NCBI GenBank assembly: GCA_040004035.1 | Contig: JAMPLN010000016.1 | Source of the DNA: Microcoleus vaginatus_C | GTDB taxonomy: Bacteria > Cyanobacteriota > Cyanobacteriia > Cyanobacteriales > Microcoleaceae | Direction: 5' to 3' (one strand) | DNA: 64,000 nt | Shown: in pieces, positions 8,695 through 17,610 of the stretch | Numbering within the stretch: the first letter of the stretch is position 1 | Layout of the letters: the number at the start of each line of letters is the position of its first letter | Notes under the pieces: model-generated | Seen by the model: only the letters and a program-made list of their open reading frames with translations | Told to the model about the DNA's origin: nothing | The model's database searches: none | Made by a program: the position numbers and the translations under genes

Positions 8695-8943
8695 TCCTTG
8701 ACATACTCCCCGACCGTCGCGGACGGAGATTCTAATTCATGGTTCATCGCAGTCTACTTGCTATCTCAGGGTGTATCGTCAATAGTAGAGGGGGTATTCT
8801 CCCCACGCTTTCCCTCTTTCGAGGCGGATTCCTCTTGCCCAGAGATACCGTTTTGCCCTTCCATCCCTAGCATCTTCATTCCCTGTTTCAGGATAATTAA
8901 AGTCAGTGAAGGAGTCGCCTCCTCCACTGCTCTCCAAAACTGA
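8695..8943 (-). pseudogene. Probable TnpB (IS200/IS605) 3'-end remnant with right-end hairpin
   Basis: A reverse-strand open stretch ending near 8763 resembles the low-complexity tail of TnpB proteins (LKQGMKMLGMEGQNGI...), with no start and no RuvC motifs left. Just beyond its stop lies GAATCTCCGTCC...GGGGAGTATGTCAAG, the typical IS605-type right end, with a 5-bp hairpin CCGTC/GACGG. Comparison with the intact element ending at 41443, whose end reads GAATCC...GTGTCAA, supports this. The assignment of the coding part is tentative; the right-end motif is the stronger evidence. A short heptamer array (GTTTTGA) sits nearby at about 8473-8496. Confidence 0.5.
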
Positions 8944-9020
8944 ACGTGGGCGTTGATGAACTAAGGTATGATTAGTTCAAAGAAAAATTGGCAAAAACAA
9001 TTAACTAAAAGTCAAAGCCT

Positions 9021-9718
9021 ATGAAATGTCCTGAATGTAAATCAAGTCATCTCAATAAAAATTGCCATAAAAAAGGTAAACAGAATCATTTTTGTTTTGA
9101 GTGTGGTAAGCAATTCATAGAATGCTACCAACCCCATAAAGGTTACTCTCAATAAGTTAAGTAGGAATGCCTAAAGATGTATGTTAATGGTATGGGTTTT
9201 CGAGGAATAGAAAGAATCAAAGGTGTTCACCATACAACAATAATTAATTGGTCAAACAGGTGGGAGAACTTTTGCCAGACGCTTACGAACCAGACACAAT
9301 TCCCGATGTCGGAGAACTAAATGAATTAGAAATATTTATTGGCTTAAAAAAAACAAAAGCTGGCTGTGGACAGCAGTAGACCACTTCAAAGCAGGTATTT
9401 TAGGATGGGTTTTAGGGAATCATAGTGCCCAAACATTTAAACCTTTATGGGAGAGCGTTGAGAAATGGAAATGCTATTTTTACGTAACAGATGGCTGGAA
9501 AATTTATCCCATGTTTATTCCCGATGGTGACCAAATCATCTCTAAAACTTATATGACTTGCCGTTGAAGGTGAAAATACAAGCCTCAGACATTATTGGGC
9601 TGGATTAAAGAGAAAAAATCTTTGTTATTCTAAATCCGAAGAAATGCTCAAACATTCAATTCGTTTACTAATTCACGATCCTCAAATTCTCGGACGTTCC
9701 CATTCCATATTCAAGTAA
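9021..9718 (+). pseudogene. Degenerate IS1-family transposase
   Basis: From ATG 9021 the first frame reads MKCPECKSSHLNKN...HFCFECGKQFI, the InsA-type zinc-finger start of cyanobacterial IS1 transposases, then stops. Continuation in other frames gives MYVNGMGFRGIERIKGVHHT, ELEIFIGLKKTK, WLWTAVDHFKAGILGWVLG, WKCYFYVTDGW, ISKTYMT and VEGENTSLRHY...KSEEMLKHSIRLLIH, covering the DDE domain in the right order. Several frameshifts and in-frame stops make it inactive. Terminal inverted repeats could not be identified by eye. Confidence 0.85.
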
Positions 9719-10069
9719 TCATTTCGATACTCTGATGTGAACGCTATTCTACCTGAACTGCCCGGGACGGTTGTCTAATCATACCTCAATTCAGCAACGC
9801 CAAAAATTTTTGCAATGCCAGCACCACCAACTTTCTACTTATGGAATTGGTCAAGACGGAAGTATAGACGATTTATGGGAGGAAGGGTACTTTTCGGGAC
9901 ATCTTAGCCGTATCATCTGTTGTTTAGTTCACCCTACTTCATGCCGTTTCACCTGAGTTCGGCTCAGTCAAGGCAACTGCTAGTCATTGAGCAGCCTGCA
10001 CGTTACTCATTGCGACTTCCCAAATGCCTTTTGCACAATAGCTGTAAAAGTTAGGAACAGGCAGAAACA
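9719..10069. other. Gap after the IS1 remnant, no gene seen
   Basis: The sequence has no recognisable coding pattern; a 61-codon frame at 9771-9956 lacks a ribosome site and homology-like features. It may include further decayed IS sequence. The promoter and ribosome site (AGGA near 10053) of the next gene are at its right end. Confidence 0.45.
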
Positions 10070-11032
10070 ATGAAAGCTACTGGTAAGGTGTATACAATTG
10101 ATTTGGCTGGGAATCAGTATCAAAGCCCTCGCTACTTGCAAAGTCGGGCGAGGATTAACTCGCTCATCGACCATTATATGTCATTGGAAGTTTTGAGCGA
10201 TCGACTTTCCGATCTCCCCCAGCAATTTTCCGCCCCGCATCCCCGCCCTTGGGAACCCATAGATTGGCAAGGAATCAATCGCGACCAAATTATTGGTGTC
10301 AAGCCCGAAATATTTTTACAAATTTTGGCAAGTGCGGCAGAAATTGAAGCTCCCATCCGCAGCTACGGTAGAGAAAGTTGGTGCTACTTACAGCATATTT
10401 ACCCGCAAATGGCGCGGTTTATGGGAGGAATTTTTGATGACAACGGAAACATTCTAGAGATAGGTGTCTGGGAAAAAGAAGAACGCCAACATTGCCCGAC
10501 CTTTAGGAAAATTTACCAGCAACTTACAGCAGAAAAACTGCAAGTTAAACCGAACTCTGTGAATGGCTGTCAATCCACAGGTGACGCTTGGCAAGATACC
10601 TACAAACACGTGATTAGTCGCCTGAGTACCGAGTGGGGAGCTACTTCTGTTTATTTATGGTTGATGGTACACTCAACAGGAGCGTTGCAACAGGCAATTT
10701 CCCAGCCTTTACAGGATGAGATCAATCATTTGGCTAAGTTTTGGGGTTTCAGCCGCTGGGCATTCTCCCAGAGTTATTTCAATCAACTGAAAGGCTCTAC
10801 CAAAAACCTGATTGCTTTGCTGAAACACCATCAGATTGAACGCACGCACGGCAACGATGTGTTTAACACTTCACTCAGTCTCAAACAGCTTTCTTTGGTG
10901 TTGGAATTGACTTTTACATTCACGCGAGTGATGGTGCGGCTGCGGCGCTGGAACCGCGAACTTAGTCGTAGTTATCTCAGACATTTGTTTGGCACTGCGC
11001 CGATGGTTGATGCACCGCGCAAGGTCGCTTAA
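10070..11032 (+). CDS. Ferritin-like diiron protein, acyl-ACP-desaturase-like, 320 aa
   Basis: The spacing of acidic residues and two ExxH motifs fits a four-helix diiron carboxylate site: Glu91/Glu93 (AAEIEAPIR), Glu138-x-x-His141 (KEERQH), Glu188 (STEWG) and Glu217-x-x-His220 (DEINH). The EERQH and DEINH blocks are placed as in soluble acyl-ACP desaturases (EENRHG and DEKRHE). The substrate is unknown; a desaturase, oxygenase or simple ferritin-like oxidase are all possible. The gene stands alone just downstream of an IS graveyard, with AGGA upstream of its ATG. The C-terminus is basic and may be helical. Confidence 0.65.
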   Translation: MKATGKVYTIDLAGNQYQSPRYLQSRARINSLIDHYMSLEVLSDRLSDLPQQFSAPHPRPWEPIDWQGINRDQIIGVKPEIFLQILASAAEIEAPIRSYGRESWCYLQHIYPQMARFMGGIFDDNGNILEIGVWEKEERQHCPTFRKIYQQLTAEKLQVKPNSVNGCQSTGDAWQDTYKHVISRLSTEWGATSVYLWLMVHSTGALQQAISQPLQDEINHLAKFWGFSRWAFSQSYFNQLKGSTKNLIALLKHHQIERTHGNDVFNTSLSLKQLSLVLELTFTFTRVMVRLRRWNRELSRSYLRHLFGTAPMVDAPRKVA

Positions 11033-11186
11033 ACTAAGTTACCCCCTCGCTCGGCGGTTGAAACAAGGGCAACCACGGGGGGATTGCCCCTACTACATAA
11101 ACTTTCGTCCCAGCAAAGAGGGACTAAGAAATCAGGGGCATTTAAGCCGGATTTGGTATTAGCAATCAGAGCGGAGGCTGGAAGTT

Positions 11187-11432
11187 ATGAAGCATAAAAT
11201 CTACGCTGTTGTCAATCTCAATCACAAAAAACTATTCGTTGGTGAAGCCGCTCAGTTGACTATCAATTGGCCGCCTTTATTAGCTCGACTCAACAGCGGG
11301 AGGTATTCAGATACCGAATTTCAAGTTGTATGGAATCAGGAAGCAGACAAGCGCTTCTTTTCCTTTCACACTTGGCAAGATTTGGTGGATATAGCTAATA
11401 CCTGCGATTTGGTAGGGTTGCCAAATTGTTAG
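11187..11432 (+). CDS. Small protein resembling a degenerate GIY-YIG domain, 81 aa
   Basis: ATG at 11187 is preceded by GGAGG. The opening KIYAVVNLNHKKLFVGEA resembles the GIY...YVG core of GIY-YIG nucleases (KIYKITN...KVYVG), and LNSGRYSDTEFQVVWNQEADKRFFSF matches the following L..G.h.n..LQ..W...G...F pattern. The catalytic Arg and His expected between these blocks are not evident (INWPPLLARL), and the N-terminal Gly is Lys, so it is probably not a nuclease. The family call is by eye. Confidence 0.55.
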   Translation: MKHKIYAVVNLNHKKLFVGEAAQLTINWPPLLARLNSGRYSDTEFQVVWNQEADKRFFSFHTWQDLVDIANTCDLVGLPNC

Positions 11433-11471
11433 ACTTAAAGAGACAATTGAAATTAAAAGGTACTATAAATC

Positions 11472-11576
11472 ATGCAAATTACGATCGCCCTTCCCGACAA
11501 TCTCCCCCTGACTGAAGCCGATGTGCGACTCGAATTCGCGATCGGACTCGATCGGCATCACAGCGCTCATGACTGA
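11472..11576 (+). pseudogene. UPF0175-like antitoxin fragment, 34 codons
   Basis: Short frame from ATG 11472 to TGA 11576 reading MQITIALPDNLPLTEADVRLEFAIGLD before an early stop. This matches the start of UPF0175-type antitoxins (beta strand, then a helix with RLE.AI.L), whose usual length is about 80-90 residues with a helix-turn-helix. The remainder is missing, so it is most likely a truncated pseudogene. Confidence 0.45.
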
Positions 11577-11611
11577 AATATTGAAGTGCGATCGGGCATT
11601 ATTTTCAAGTT

Positions 11612-12925
11612 TTATGGTTTGGGTGGTGGTTCCCACTTACAGATAGACTCTGGCGAAAGAGGACAAGTCTTGGGAGCGATCGGATTTCCGCTGAGGACTA
11701 AATCGGTCAGGTTAGTCAAGGATGCTAGCGGTTTGATATCGCTGATTTGATTGTTGTCGAGTCCAAGAAAAGTCAGGTTAGTCAAGGCTGCTAGCGGTTT
11801 GATGTCGGTGATTTGATTGTTGTCGAGCCAGAGAACAGTCAGTTTAGTCAAAGATGCTAGCGGTTTGATGTCGCTGATTTTATTATTGTCAAGGGAAAGC
11901 CAAGTCAGTTTAGTCAAAGATGCTAGTGGTTTGATGTCGCTGATTTTATTATTGTCAAGGGTGAGCGCAGTCAGGTTAGTCAAGGATGCTAGCGGTTTGA
12001 TGTCACTGATTTGAGCTGCTTCGATTCTGAGCGCAGTCAGGTTAGTCAAGGATGCTAGCAGTTGGATGTCGCTGATTTGATTGCCGGCGAGGACGAGCGA
12101 AGTCAGGTTAGTCAAGGATGCTAGCGGTTTGATGTCGCTGATTTGATTGTTGTCGAGCCAGAGAAAAGTCAGTTTAGTCAAGGATGCTAGCAGTTTGATG
12201 TCACTGATTTGATTGTCTATGAGTGAGAGCGAAGTCAGGTTAGTCAAAGATGCTAGCGGTTTGATGTCGCTGATTTGATTTCCTTCAAAGACGAGCACAG
12301 TCAGGTTAGTCAAAGATGCTAGCGGTTTGATGTCGCTGATTTGATTTCCTTTGAGGGTGAGCTCAGTCAGGTTAGTCAAGGATGCTAGCGGTTTGATGTC
12401 ACTGATTTCATTGCCGCCGAGGGCGAGCCAAGTCAGGTTAGTCAAGGATGCTAGCGGTTTGATGTCACTGATTTCATTGTTGTCGAGGGCGAGCCAAGTC
12501 AGGTTAGTCAAGGATGCTAGCGGTTTGATGTTGCTGATTTGAGCTGCTTCGATTCTGAGCGCAGTCAGGTTAGTCAAGGCTGCTAGCGGTTTGATGTCGC
12601 TGATTTCATTGCTGATGAGGGTGAGCGTAGTCAGGTTAGTCAAGGATGCTAGCGGTTTGATGTCGCTGATTTCATTGTTGTCGAGGGTGAGTTCTGTGAC
12701 ACTCGAAAGTTCTCGATCGGCCTCATCACACTCAGTAGTCCCTGCTTTCTCCAACAGCACTTCAACAGTATGTTTAGTTTCAGAACTCAAATCAGCTTTT
12801 TGGCGACACCAATCCGCAAATGTTCTGTTTTCCGATCGCGTTTCTTCGGCCTTCGCTCCAAGTACATTTCCAAATAATGCTACGATCGCACTCAAAGCAA
12901 CTACTATCAACCTTGATAAATTCAT
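11612..12925 (-). CDS. Exported leucine-rich-repeat protein, 15 repeats, 437 aa
   Basis: A signal peptide (ending near GNVLGAKA, residue 26) is followed by an N-cap with paired Cys (WCRQK, TTECDEA), then 15 near-identical 22-residue SDS22/internalin-type LRRs (NxISDIKPLASLTNLTxLxL) and a C-terminal Cys-containing cap (TCPLSPESICKW). Such proteins are binding scaffolds at the cell surface or in the periplasm; the partner is unknown. The repeats are also nearly identical in DNA. Repeats 3 and 11 share the unusual RIEAAQIS, which points to block duplication. It has its own promoter region upstream and no obvious operon partner. Confidence 0.9.
   Translation of the reverse strand: MNLSRLIVVALSAIVALFGNVLGAKAEETRSENRTFADWCRQKADLSSETKHTVEVLLEKAGTTECDEADRELSSVTELTLDNNEISDIKPLASLTNLTTLTLISNEISDIKPLAALTNLTALRIEAAQISNIKPLASLTNLTWLALDNNEISDIKPLASLTNLTWLALGGNEISDIKPLASLTNLTELTLKGNQISDIKPLASLTNLTVLVFEGNQISDIKPLASLTNLTSLSLIDNQISDIKLLASLTKLTFLWLDNNQISDIKPLASLTNLTSLVLAGNQISDIQLLASLTNLTALRIEAAQISDIKPLASLTNLTALTLDNNKISDIKPLASLTKLTWLSLDNNKISDIKPLASLTKLTVLWLDNNQITDIKPLAALTNLTFLGLDNNQISDIKPLASLTNLTDLVLSGNPIAPKTCPLSPESICKWEPPPKP
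11690..12690. repeat. Fifteen 66-bp intragenic tandem repeats
   Basis: Each LRR unit corresponds to a 66-bp DNA repeat with a conserved core (GGTTAGTCAAGGATGCTAGC) and a variable segment. Divergence is concentrated at the exposed LRR positions. Confidence 0.85.
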
Positions 12926-13090
12926 ATGTTTCTATGCAACTATAAATTTCATCATCTTGCATCTCTAATTTTCTGAATAGGCAATGGCAGGTTGGCAAAC
13001 TGTCACGGCACTGCCAGATAGTTCTAAAATAACTGTGATATTAAACTAATAGCCAATAACTTTATCTGCACAAACTCAGGAAAATACCTT

Positions 13091-15040
13091 ATGAACGGCC
13101 CAGCATCTTACGCATCATCTCAAATCACCGATCGCGATCGCGCTAACCTCAGCCGCCTGATCGATTACACTTCCATTCAATCGATACCCGAATTTTGGGC
13201 GATCGTCAAACAAAAATTCGGTCAAACGGTAGCCCTCCACGATCCCCACACCCAGCCAGAAATCAAACTCACCTACACCGACCTCTACCAGCAAATCCAG
13301 CAATTCGCCGCTGGCCTCCAAGCCCTCGGCATCGAACCAAATCCCGAAGAAGCAGTCCCTCCCCGCGTCGCCCTCTTCGCAGACAACAGCCCCCGCTGGC
13401 TGATAGCCGACCAAGGTATCATGATGGCCGGGGCCGCGAACGTTGTTCGAGGCGCCACCGCCGACCCTCAAGAACTCCTGTACATAATCCAAGACAGCGG
13501 CAGCACCGCCTTGGTAGTCGAAAACCTGGCATTACTGAACAAACTGCAACACCGCCTCCCTGATTTGCCCATTCAACTCATCGTCCTCCTCTCCGACGAA
13601 GAACCGGAAACCAGCCAAACCCTAAACACAGTTAAATTTTCCCAAGTGATGACCACAGGGGCAAACCGTCCCCTCAAACCCACCAACCACAAGCCTCAAA
13701 CCCTCGCCACCCTCCTCTACACCAGCGGCACCACCGGCAAACCCAAAGGCGTCATGCTGACTCACGGGAACCTGCTGCACCAACTCAACACCTTGGGCAC
13801 AATTCTCCAGCCCGAAGCCGGCGAATCTGCCCTCAGCATTCTGCCCAGTTGGCACGCCTACGAACGCAGCGTCGAATACTTCCTGCTTTCCCAAGGATGC
13901 ACGCAAATTTACACCAGTATTCGCTATTTCAAACAAGACTTTAAAACTTACAAACCCCATTACATGGTCAGCGTTCCGCGCATCTGGGAATCGATTTACG
14001 AGGCTGTACAAAAGCAATTTCGGGAACAGCCACCTAACAAACAAAAATTGGTGAATTTCCTGTTATCTTCCAGCCAGCAATATATCGAGGTCCGCCGCAT
14101 TTTCCAAGGATTAACTCTTAGTTTGAAACCGGCTTCTGCTTCCGAAAAACTAATCGCCCGCACTAAAAGCATTCTGTTGTCGCCCGTACACGCCCTCGCC
14201 GAAAAATTGGTTTACAAAAAAGTCAGGGAAGCTACAGGAGGACGCTTAAAATGGGCAATTAGCGGCGGCGGTTCTTTGGCAACGCATTTAGACAATTTCT
14301 TTGAAATAGCGAATATCGGCTTGTTGGTGGGATACGGTTTAACCGAAACTTCGCCGGTTTTAACTGTGCGCCGCCCTTGGCACAATCTTAAAGGTTCCGC
14401 AGGACAGCCGATCGCCCAAACGGAAATTAAAATAGTAGACCCGGAAACCAGACAGCAACTCCCAACAGGCCAGCGCGGCTTAGTATTGGCGCGGGGGCCG
14501 CAAATTATGCAGGGCTACTATCTCAATCCCCAAGCGACTGCCAAAGCCATAGACTCCGAAGGCTGGTTTGACACCGGCGATTTGGGCTGGCTGACACCGG
14601 GAAACGACTTAATCTTGACCGGGCGGGCCAAAGATACGATCGTCCTCAGCAACGGCGAAAACATCGAACCCCAGCCCATAGAAGACGCCTGCGTCCGCAG
14701 CCCCTACATCGACCAAATTATGCTAGTAGGTCAAGACCAGAGATCCGTTGGCGCCTTAATTGTCCCCAATGCAGAAGCCGTGCAGAAATGGGCAGAAACT
14801 CAGACTCCCCCATTACACGAAATTGACTGGAATAGCAAGACAATTCAAGATTTATTCCGCAAAGAATTGAACCGAGAGGTGCAAAATCGCCCTGGATACC
14901 GCGCGGACGATCGCATCGGCCCGTTCCGGTTGATTCAGGAGCCATTTTCGATCGAGAATGGAATGTTGACCCAGACCCTGAAAATTAAGCGCCCGGTTGT
15001 GACGCAACACTACCGCGATATGATTGACGGGATGTTTTGA
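13091..15040 (+). CDS. aas: Acyl-ACP synthetase / long-chain acyl-CoA synthetase (AMP-binding)
   Basis: 649-aa ANL-superfamily enzyme that activates free fatty acids through an acyl-adenylate. Motifs in order: P-loop-like YTSGTTGKPKGVMLTHG (about 206-222), GYGLTETSP (about 417-425), the hinge/ATP region DTGDLGWL and LTGRAKDTIVLSNGENIEP. Length and sequence match the cyanobacterial Aas/slr1609 type, which recycles fatty acids onto acyl carrier protein at membranes, so ACP is the more likely acceptor than CoA. It starts at ATG 13091 and appears monocistronic. Confidence 0.9.
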   Translation: MNGPASYASSQITDRDRANLSRLIDYTSIQSIPEFWAIVKQKFGQTVALHDPHTQPEIKLTYTDLYQQIQQFAAGLQALGIEPNPEEAVPPRVALFADNSPRWLIADQGIMMAGAANVVRGATADPQELLYIIQDSGSTALVVENLALLNKLQHRLPDLPIQLIVLLSDEEPETSQTLNTVKFSQVMTTGANRPLKPTNHKPQTLATLLYTSGTTGKPKGVMLTHGNLLHQLNTLGTILQPEAGESALSILPSWHAYERSVEYFLLSQGCTQIYTSIRYFKQDFKTYKPHYMVSVPRIWESIYEAVQKQFREQPPNKQKLVNFLLSSSQQYIEVRRIFQGLTLSLKPASASEKLIARTKSILLSPVHALAEKLVYKKVREATGGRLKWAISGGGSLATHLDNFFEIANIGLLVGYGLTETSPVLTVRRPWHNLKGSAGQPIAQTEIKIVDPETRQQLPTGQRGLVLARGPQIMQGYYLNPQATAKAIDSEGWFDTGDLGWLTPGNDLILTGRAKDTIVLSNGENIEPQPIEDACVRSPYIDQIMLVGQDQRSVGALIVPNAEAVQKWAETQTPPLHEIDWNSKTIQDLFRKELNREVQNRPGYRADDRIGPFRLIQEPFSIENGMLTQTLKIKRPVVTQHYRDMIDGMF

Positions 15041-15194
15041 AATATTCGCAGGACTTGGGGAATGGAAAAGAAAAAATTATCCCAACACCCGAGTCCCGAG
15101 TCCGAGTCCTCAGTCCTGGGCCATTAGTTCATGTTTACCAACTAATGACTCATGACTAATGCCTAATTCCTAATTGACAAGCAACAACTTTTTT

Positions 15195-15635
15195 ATGGAA
15201 CCACAATTACTCTTGAAACGATCGATTAACGTTAAAGTCATCGTTACTCCCCGCTGGAAAGAAGAAGCTCAACAGCAACTCCAAGCCCAAATCAACCAAA
15301 TAGACTCTCAGCTACAACAGTTAGAAATGCAAGGGCAGCGGATGATTTCAGAAATCCAAAAGCAAAATCTGCAGCCACCAGGCCCGCAAGTAATGCAGCA
15401 AATAGAAAACATTCAAGTGCAGGTGAATCAAAGAAAAAGCGAACTGCTAGAACAGAAAAACCAAAACCTGCAACAGCTTCAGCAAGTGCAGGTGCTAGAC
15501 CTGGAACAAGAAGTGAGTCAAGGTCAAATTGACGGCACATTCACTGTCGGGCTCGGAGAAAACTTGATTCAAAAAATGCAAGTAGAAATTCTCCTTCGCG
15601 ACGGCATAGTCGAAGAAATTCGAGGTGATATTTAG
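15195..15635 (+). CDS. YlqD-family protein, 146 aa
   Basis: Start placed at ATG 15195 (MEPQLLLKRSINVKVIVTP); an upstream TTG at 15174 is less likely. The protein has a short N-terminal strand region, a long coiled-coil (about residues 30-110, rich in Gln and Leu) and a C-terminal beta region (IDGTFTVGLGENLIQKMQVEILLRDG) as in YlqD proteins. Function is unknown. It lies upstream of the E2 gene in the same direction, separated by repetitive spacer. Confidence 0.75.
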   Translation: MEPQLLLKRSINVKVIVTPRWKEEAQQQLQAQINQIDSQLQQLEMQGQRMISEIQKQNLQPPGPQVMQQIENIQVQVNQRKSELLEQKNQNLQQLQQVQVLDLEQEVSQGQIDGTFTVGLGENLIQKMQVEILLRDGIVEEIRGDI

Positions 15636-15808
15636 AAATTGGTAAGTGGTAATTGGCGATCGGTAATTGGCAATTGATTTTGAGTCAACAGTCACACATC
15701 AAGAATGCGAGACACTGGCATAATAATAAGTATTGCCGGTGGCCGATCGCCAATGCTCAATTGCCAAATACCGATTACCTATTACCAACACAAAAGGACT
15801 TTTTACAG

Positions 15809-17104
15809 ATGATTCGCGAAGTTTTCATGCCAGCCCTGAGTTCTACCATGACAGAGGGCAAAATTGTTTCCTGGGTCAAATCCGCCGGAGACAAAGTAGA
15901 AAAAGGCGAAACGGTGGTGGTGGTTGAATCCGACAAAGCCGACATGGACGTGGAGTCTTTCTACGAAGGCTATTTAGCAATAATTATCGTACCTGCGGGC
16001 GAAGTTGCTCCGGTGGGGGCGGCAATCGCCCTGGTAGCAGAAACAGAAGCCGAAATCGCCACAGCTCAGCAGCAAGGAGCCGCCGCCCCAAGCGCAGCAG
16101 CAGCCCCCGCTCCCAGCCCCGCTCCTGTGAGCGCAGCTACATCGTCAGCAGGTTTGCAGCAAAATGTCAGCCGCCAAAACGGCCGCAGCGTCGTTTCTCC
16201 CCGCGCTCGCAAGTTAGCCAAAGAGTTTAAAGTAGATTTGAATTCTATCAAAGGCAGCGGGCCCAACGGTCGCATTGTCGCAGAGGATGTGGAAGCAGCA
16301 GCCGGCAAAGCCCAACCCGCTCCGGTTCAGCAAGCGGTAACAGTCCCCGCAGCACCCGCCCCCGCCCCCGCAGCACCCGCCCCCGCGGCAGCCAAACCCG
16401 CACCCGCACCAGTCCCGGCGGTGGCACTTTCCGGTCAAAGAGTACCGATGAATGCGCTGCAAAATGCGGTGGTGCGGAATATGGAAGCAAGTTTGAGCGT
16501 GCCGTCTTTCCGCGTCGGTTACACAATTACTACTGATAATCTCGACAAACTCTACAAACAAATTAAGTCCAAGGGCGTCACGATGACGGGTATGCTGGCG
16601 AAGGCTGTAGCAGTAACTTTACAAAAACATCCTCTGCTGAATGCTTGTTATGTGGAGTCGGGAATTCAATACCGCGCTGATATTAATGTGGCGGTAGCGG
16701 TGGCGATGGATGGCGGCGGTTTGATTACGCCGGTGTTGCAAAATGCCGATCGCCTCGATATTTATTCGCTCTCCCGCGCTTGGAAGGATTTAGTCGATCG
16801 CGCCCGCACCAAGCAGTTGAAGCCTGATGAATACAGCACGGGAACTTTTACTCTTTCCAATTTGGGAATGTTTGGAGTAGACAAGTTTGACGCGATTTTG
16901 CCGCCGAATCAAGGCTCGATTTTGGCGATCGGCTCTTCGCGGCCGCAAGTAGTGGCAAACGAGGATGGTTTGATGGGAGTGAAGCGCCAAATGCAGGTGA
17001 ATATTACTTGCGATCACCGGATTATTTACGGTGCTGATGCTGCGGCATTCTTGCAAGATTTAGCGAAATTGATTGAGACAAATCCTCAATCTTTGACGCT
17101 TTAA
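15809..17104 (+). CDS. pdhC: Pyruvate dehydrogenase E2, dihydrolipoamide acetyltransferase
   Basis: Core acetyltransferase of the pyruvate dehydrogenase complex. A single lipoyl domain (lipoyl Lys in ESDKADMDV), an Ala/Pro-rich linker, the E3/E1-binding domain (SPRARKLAKEFKVDL...GSGPNGRIVAEDV), a second Ala/Pro linker and the catalytic domain are present in the usual order. The active-site block reads DHRIIYGADAAAFL, the plastid/cyanobacterial variant of DHRxxDGA with Tyr in place of Asp. ATG 15809 has AAGGA 10 nt upstream; an open frame reaches back to 15653 through repetitive spacer but is not coding in appearance. 431 aa. Confidence 0.93.
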   Translation: MIREVFMPALSSTMTEGKIVSWVKSAGDKVEKGETVVVVESDKADMDVESFYEGYLAIIIVPAGEVAPVGAAIALVAETEAEIATAQQQGAAAPSAAAAPAPSPAPVSAATSSAGLQQNVSRQNGRSVVSPRARKLAKEFKVDLNSIKGSGPNGRIVAEDVEAAAGKAQPAPVQQAVTVPAAPAPAPAAPAPAAAKPAPAPVPAVALSGQRVPMNALQNAVVRNMEASLSVPSFRVGYTITTDNLDKLYKQIKSKGVTMTGMLAKAVAVTLQKHPLLNACYVESGIQYRADINVAVAVAMDGGGLITPVLQNADRLDIYSLSRAWKDLVDRARTKQLKPDEYSTGTFTLSNLGMFGVDKFDAILPPNQGSILAIGSSRPQVVANEDGLMGVKRQMQVNITCDHRIIYGADAAAFLQDLAKLIETNPQSLTL

Positions 17105-17107
17105 TTA

Positions 17108-17208
17108 GTTAACTGTTGACTGTTGACTGTTGACTGTTGGCAGTTGACAGTTGACAGTTGACAGTTGACAGTTGACAGTTGACAGTTGACAGTTGGCAGT
17201 TGACAGTC
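17108..17208. repeat. Heptamer array, CTGTTGA/CAGTTGA, about 13 units
   Basis: Roughly 100 bp of tandem heptamers immediately after the pdhC stop, starting as CTGTTGA and changing to CAGTTGA, with GTTGGCAG variants. It is the left bracket of the broken gene at 17244. Confidence 0.85.
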
Positions 17209-17243
17209 AATGGTTTGCCATAAACTATGTTAAAGGAGCTAAT

Positions 17244-17610
17244 ATGGAAAGCTTCCAACAGCTAAGAGTTTATCAATTAGCGGAAAAAATATCAAATGAA
17301 ATATGATTTATTGTTAAAAAGTGGGACGACTTTGCCAAGGATACGATGGGCAAACAAATAGTGCGATCGGCTGATAGTGTTGGTGCTAATCTTGCAGAAG
17401 GACATGGACGCTATAGCTAGCAAGATAATCAGCGTTTTGTGAAAATTGCTCTTGGGTTCATTAAACGAAACAAGACATTGGTTGAGACTTGACGGAGCTC
17501 GCAATCTTTTGACTCAAGAACAGAGCGATCGACTGCATCCGTTATTAAATGAACTTTCACCAAAACTTAATCCCTATCTTAACTCATTAACACATAAACC
17601 CAAAGGTTAA
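17244..17610 (+). pseudogene. Broken four-helix-bundle (23S rRNA intervening-sequence protein) gene
   Basis: From ATG 17244 (TTAAAGGAG upstream) the frame reads MESFQQLRVYQLAEKISNEI, then stops; after readthrough it gives FAKDTMGKQIVRSADSVGANLAEGHGRY, the IVP-family signature (R-S..S..AN..EG..R), then another stop and a frameshift before TRHWLRLDGARNLLT...LNPYLNSL. Two stops plus a frameshift make it a pseudogene. It is exactly bracketed by heptamer arrays in opposite orientation. Confidence 0.85.

Noticed and set aside
9771..9956. 61-codon forward frame after the IS1 relic
   Set aside because: No ribosome site or recognisable pattern; probably chance in decayed sequence.
11690..12690. 66-bp periodic repeats as a possible CRISPR or minisatellite
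   Set aside because: They are exactly the LRR codon repeats in a single long reverse-strand gene with signal peptide and caps.
12351..12968. Forward frames opposite the LRR gene
   Set aside because: They mirror the LRR repeats, have no ribosome site and no coding pattern of their own.
15653..15808. Extended N-terminus for the E2 gene
   Set aside because: The upstream part consists of spacer repeats (GGTAATTGGC types); ATG 15809 has a ribosome site and the lipoyl domain begins there.
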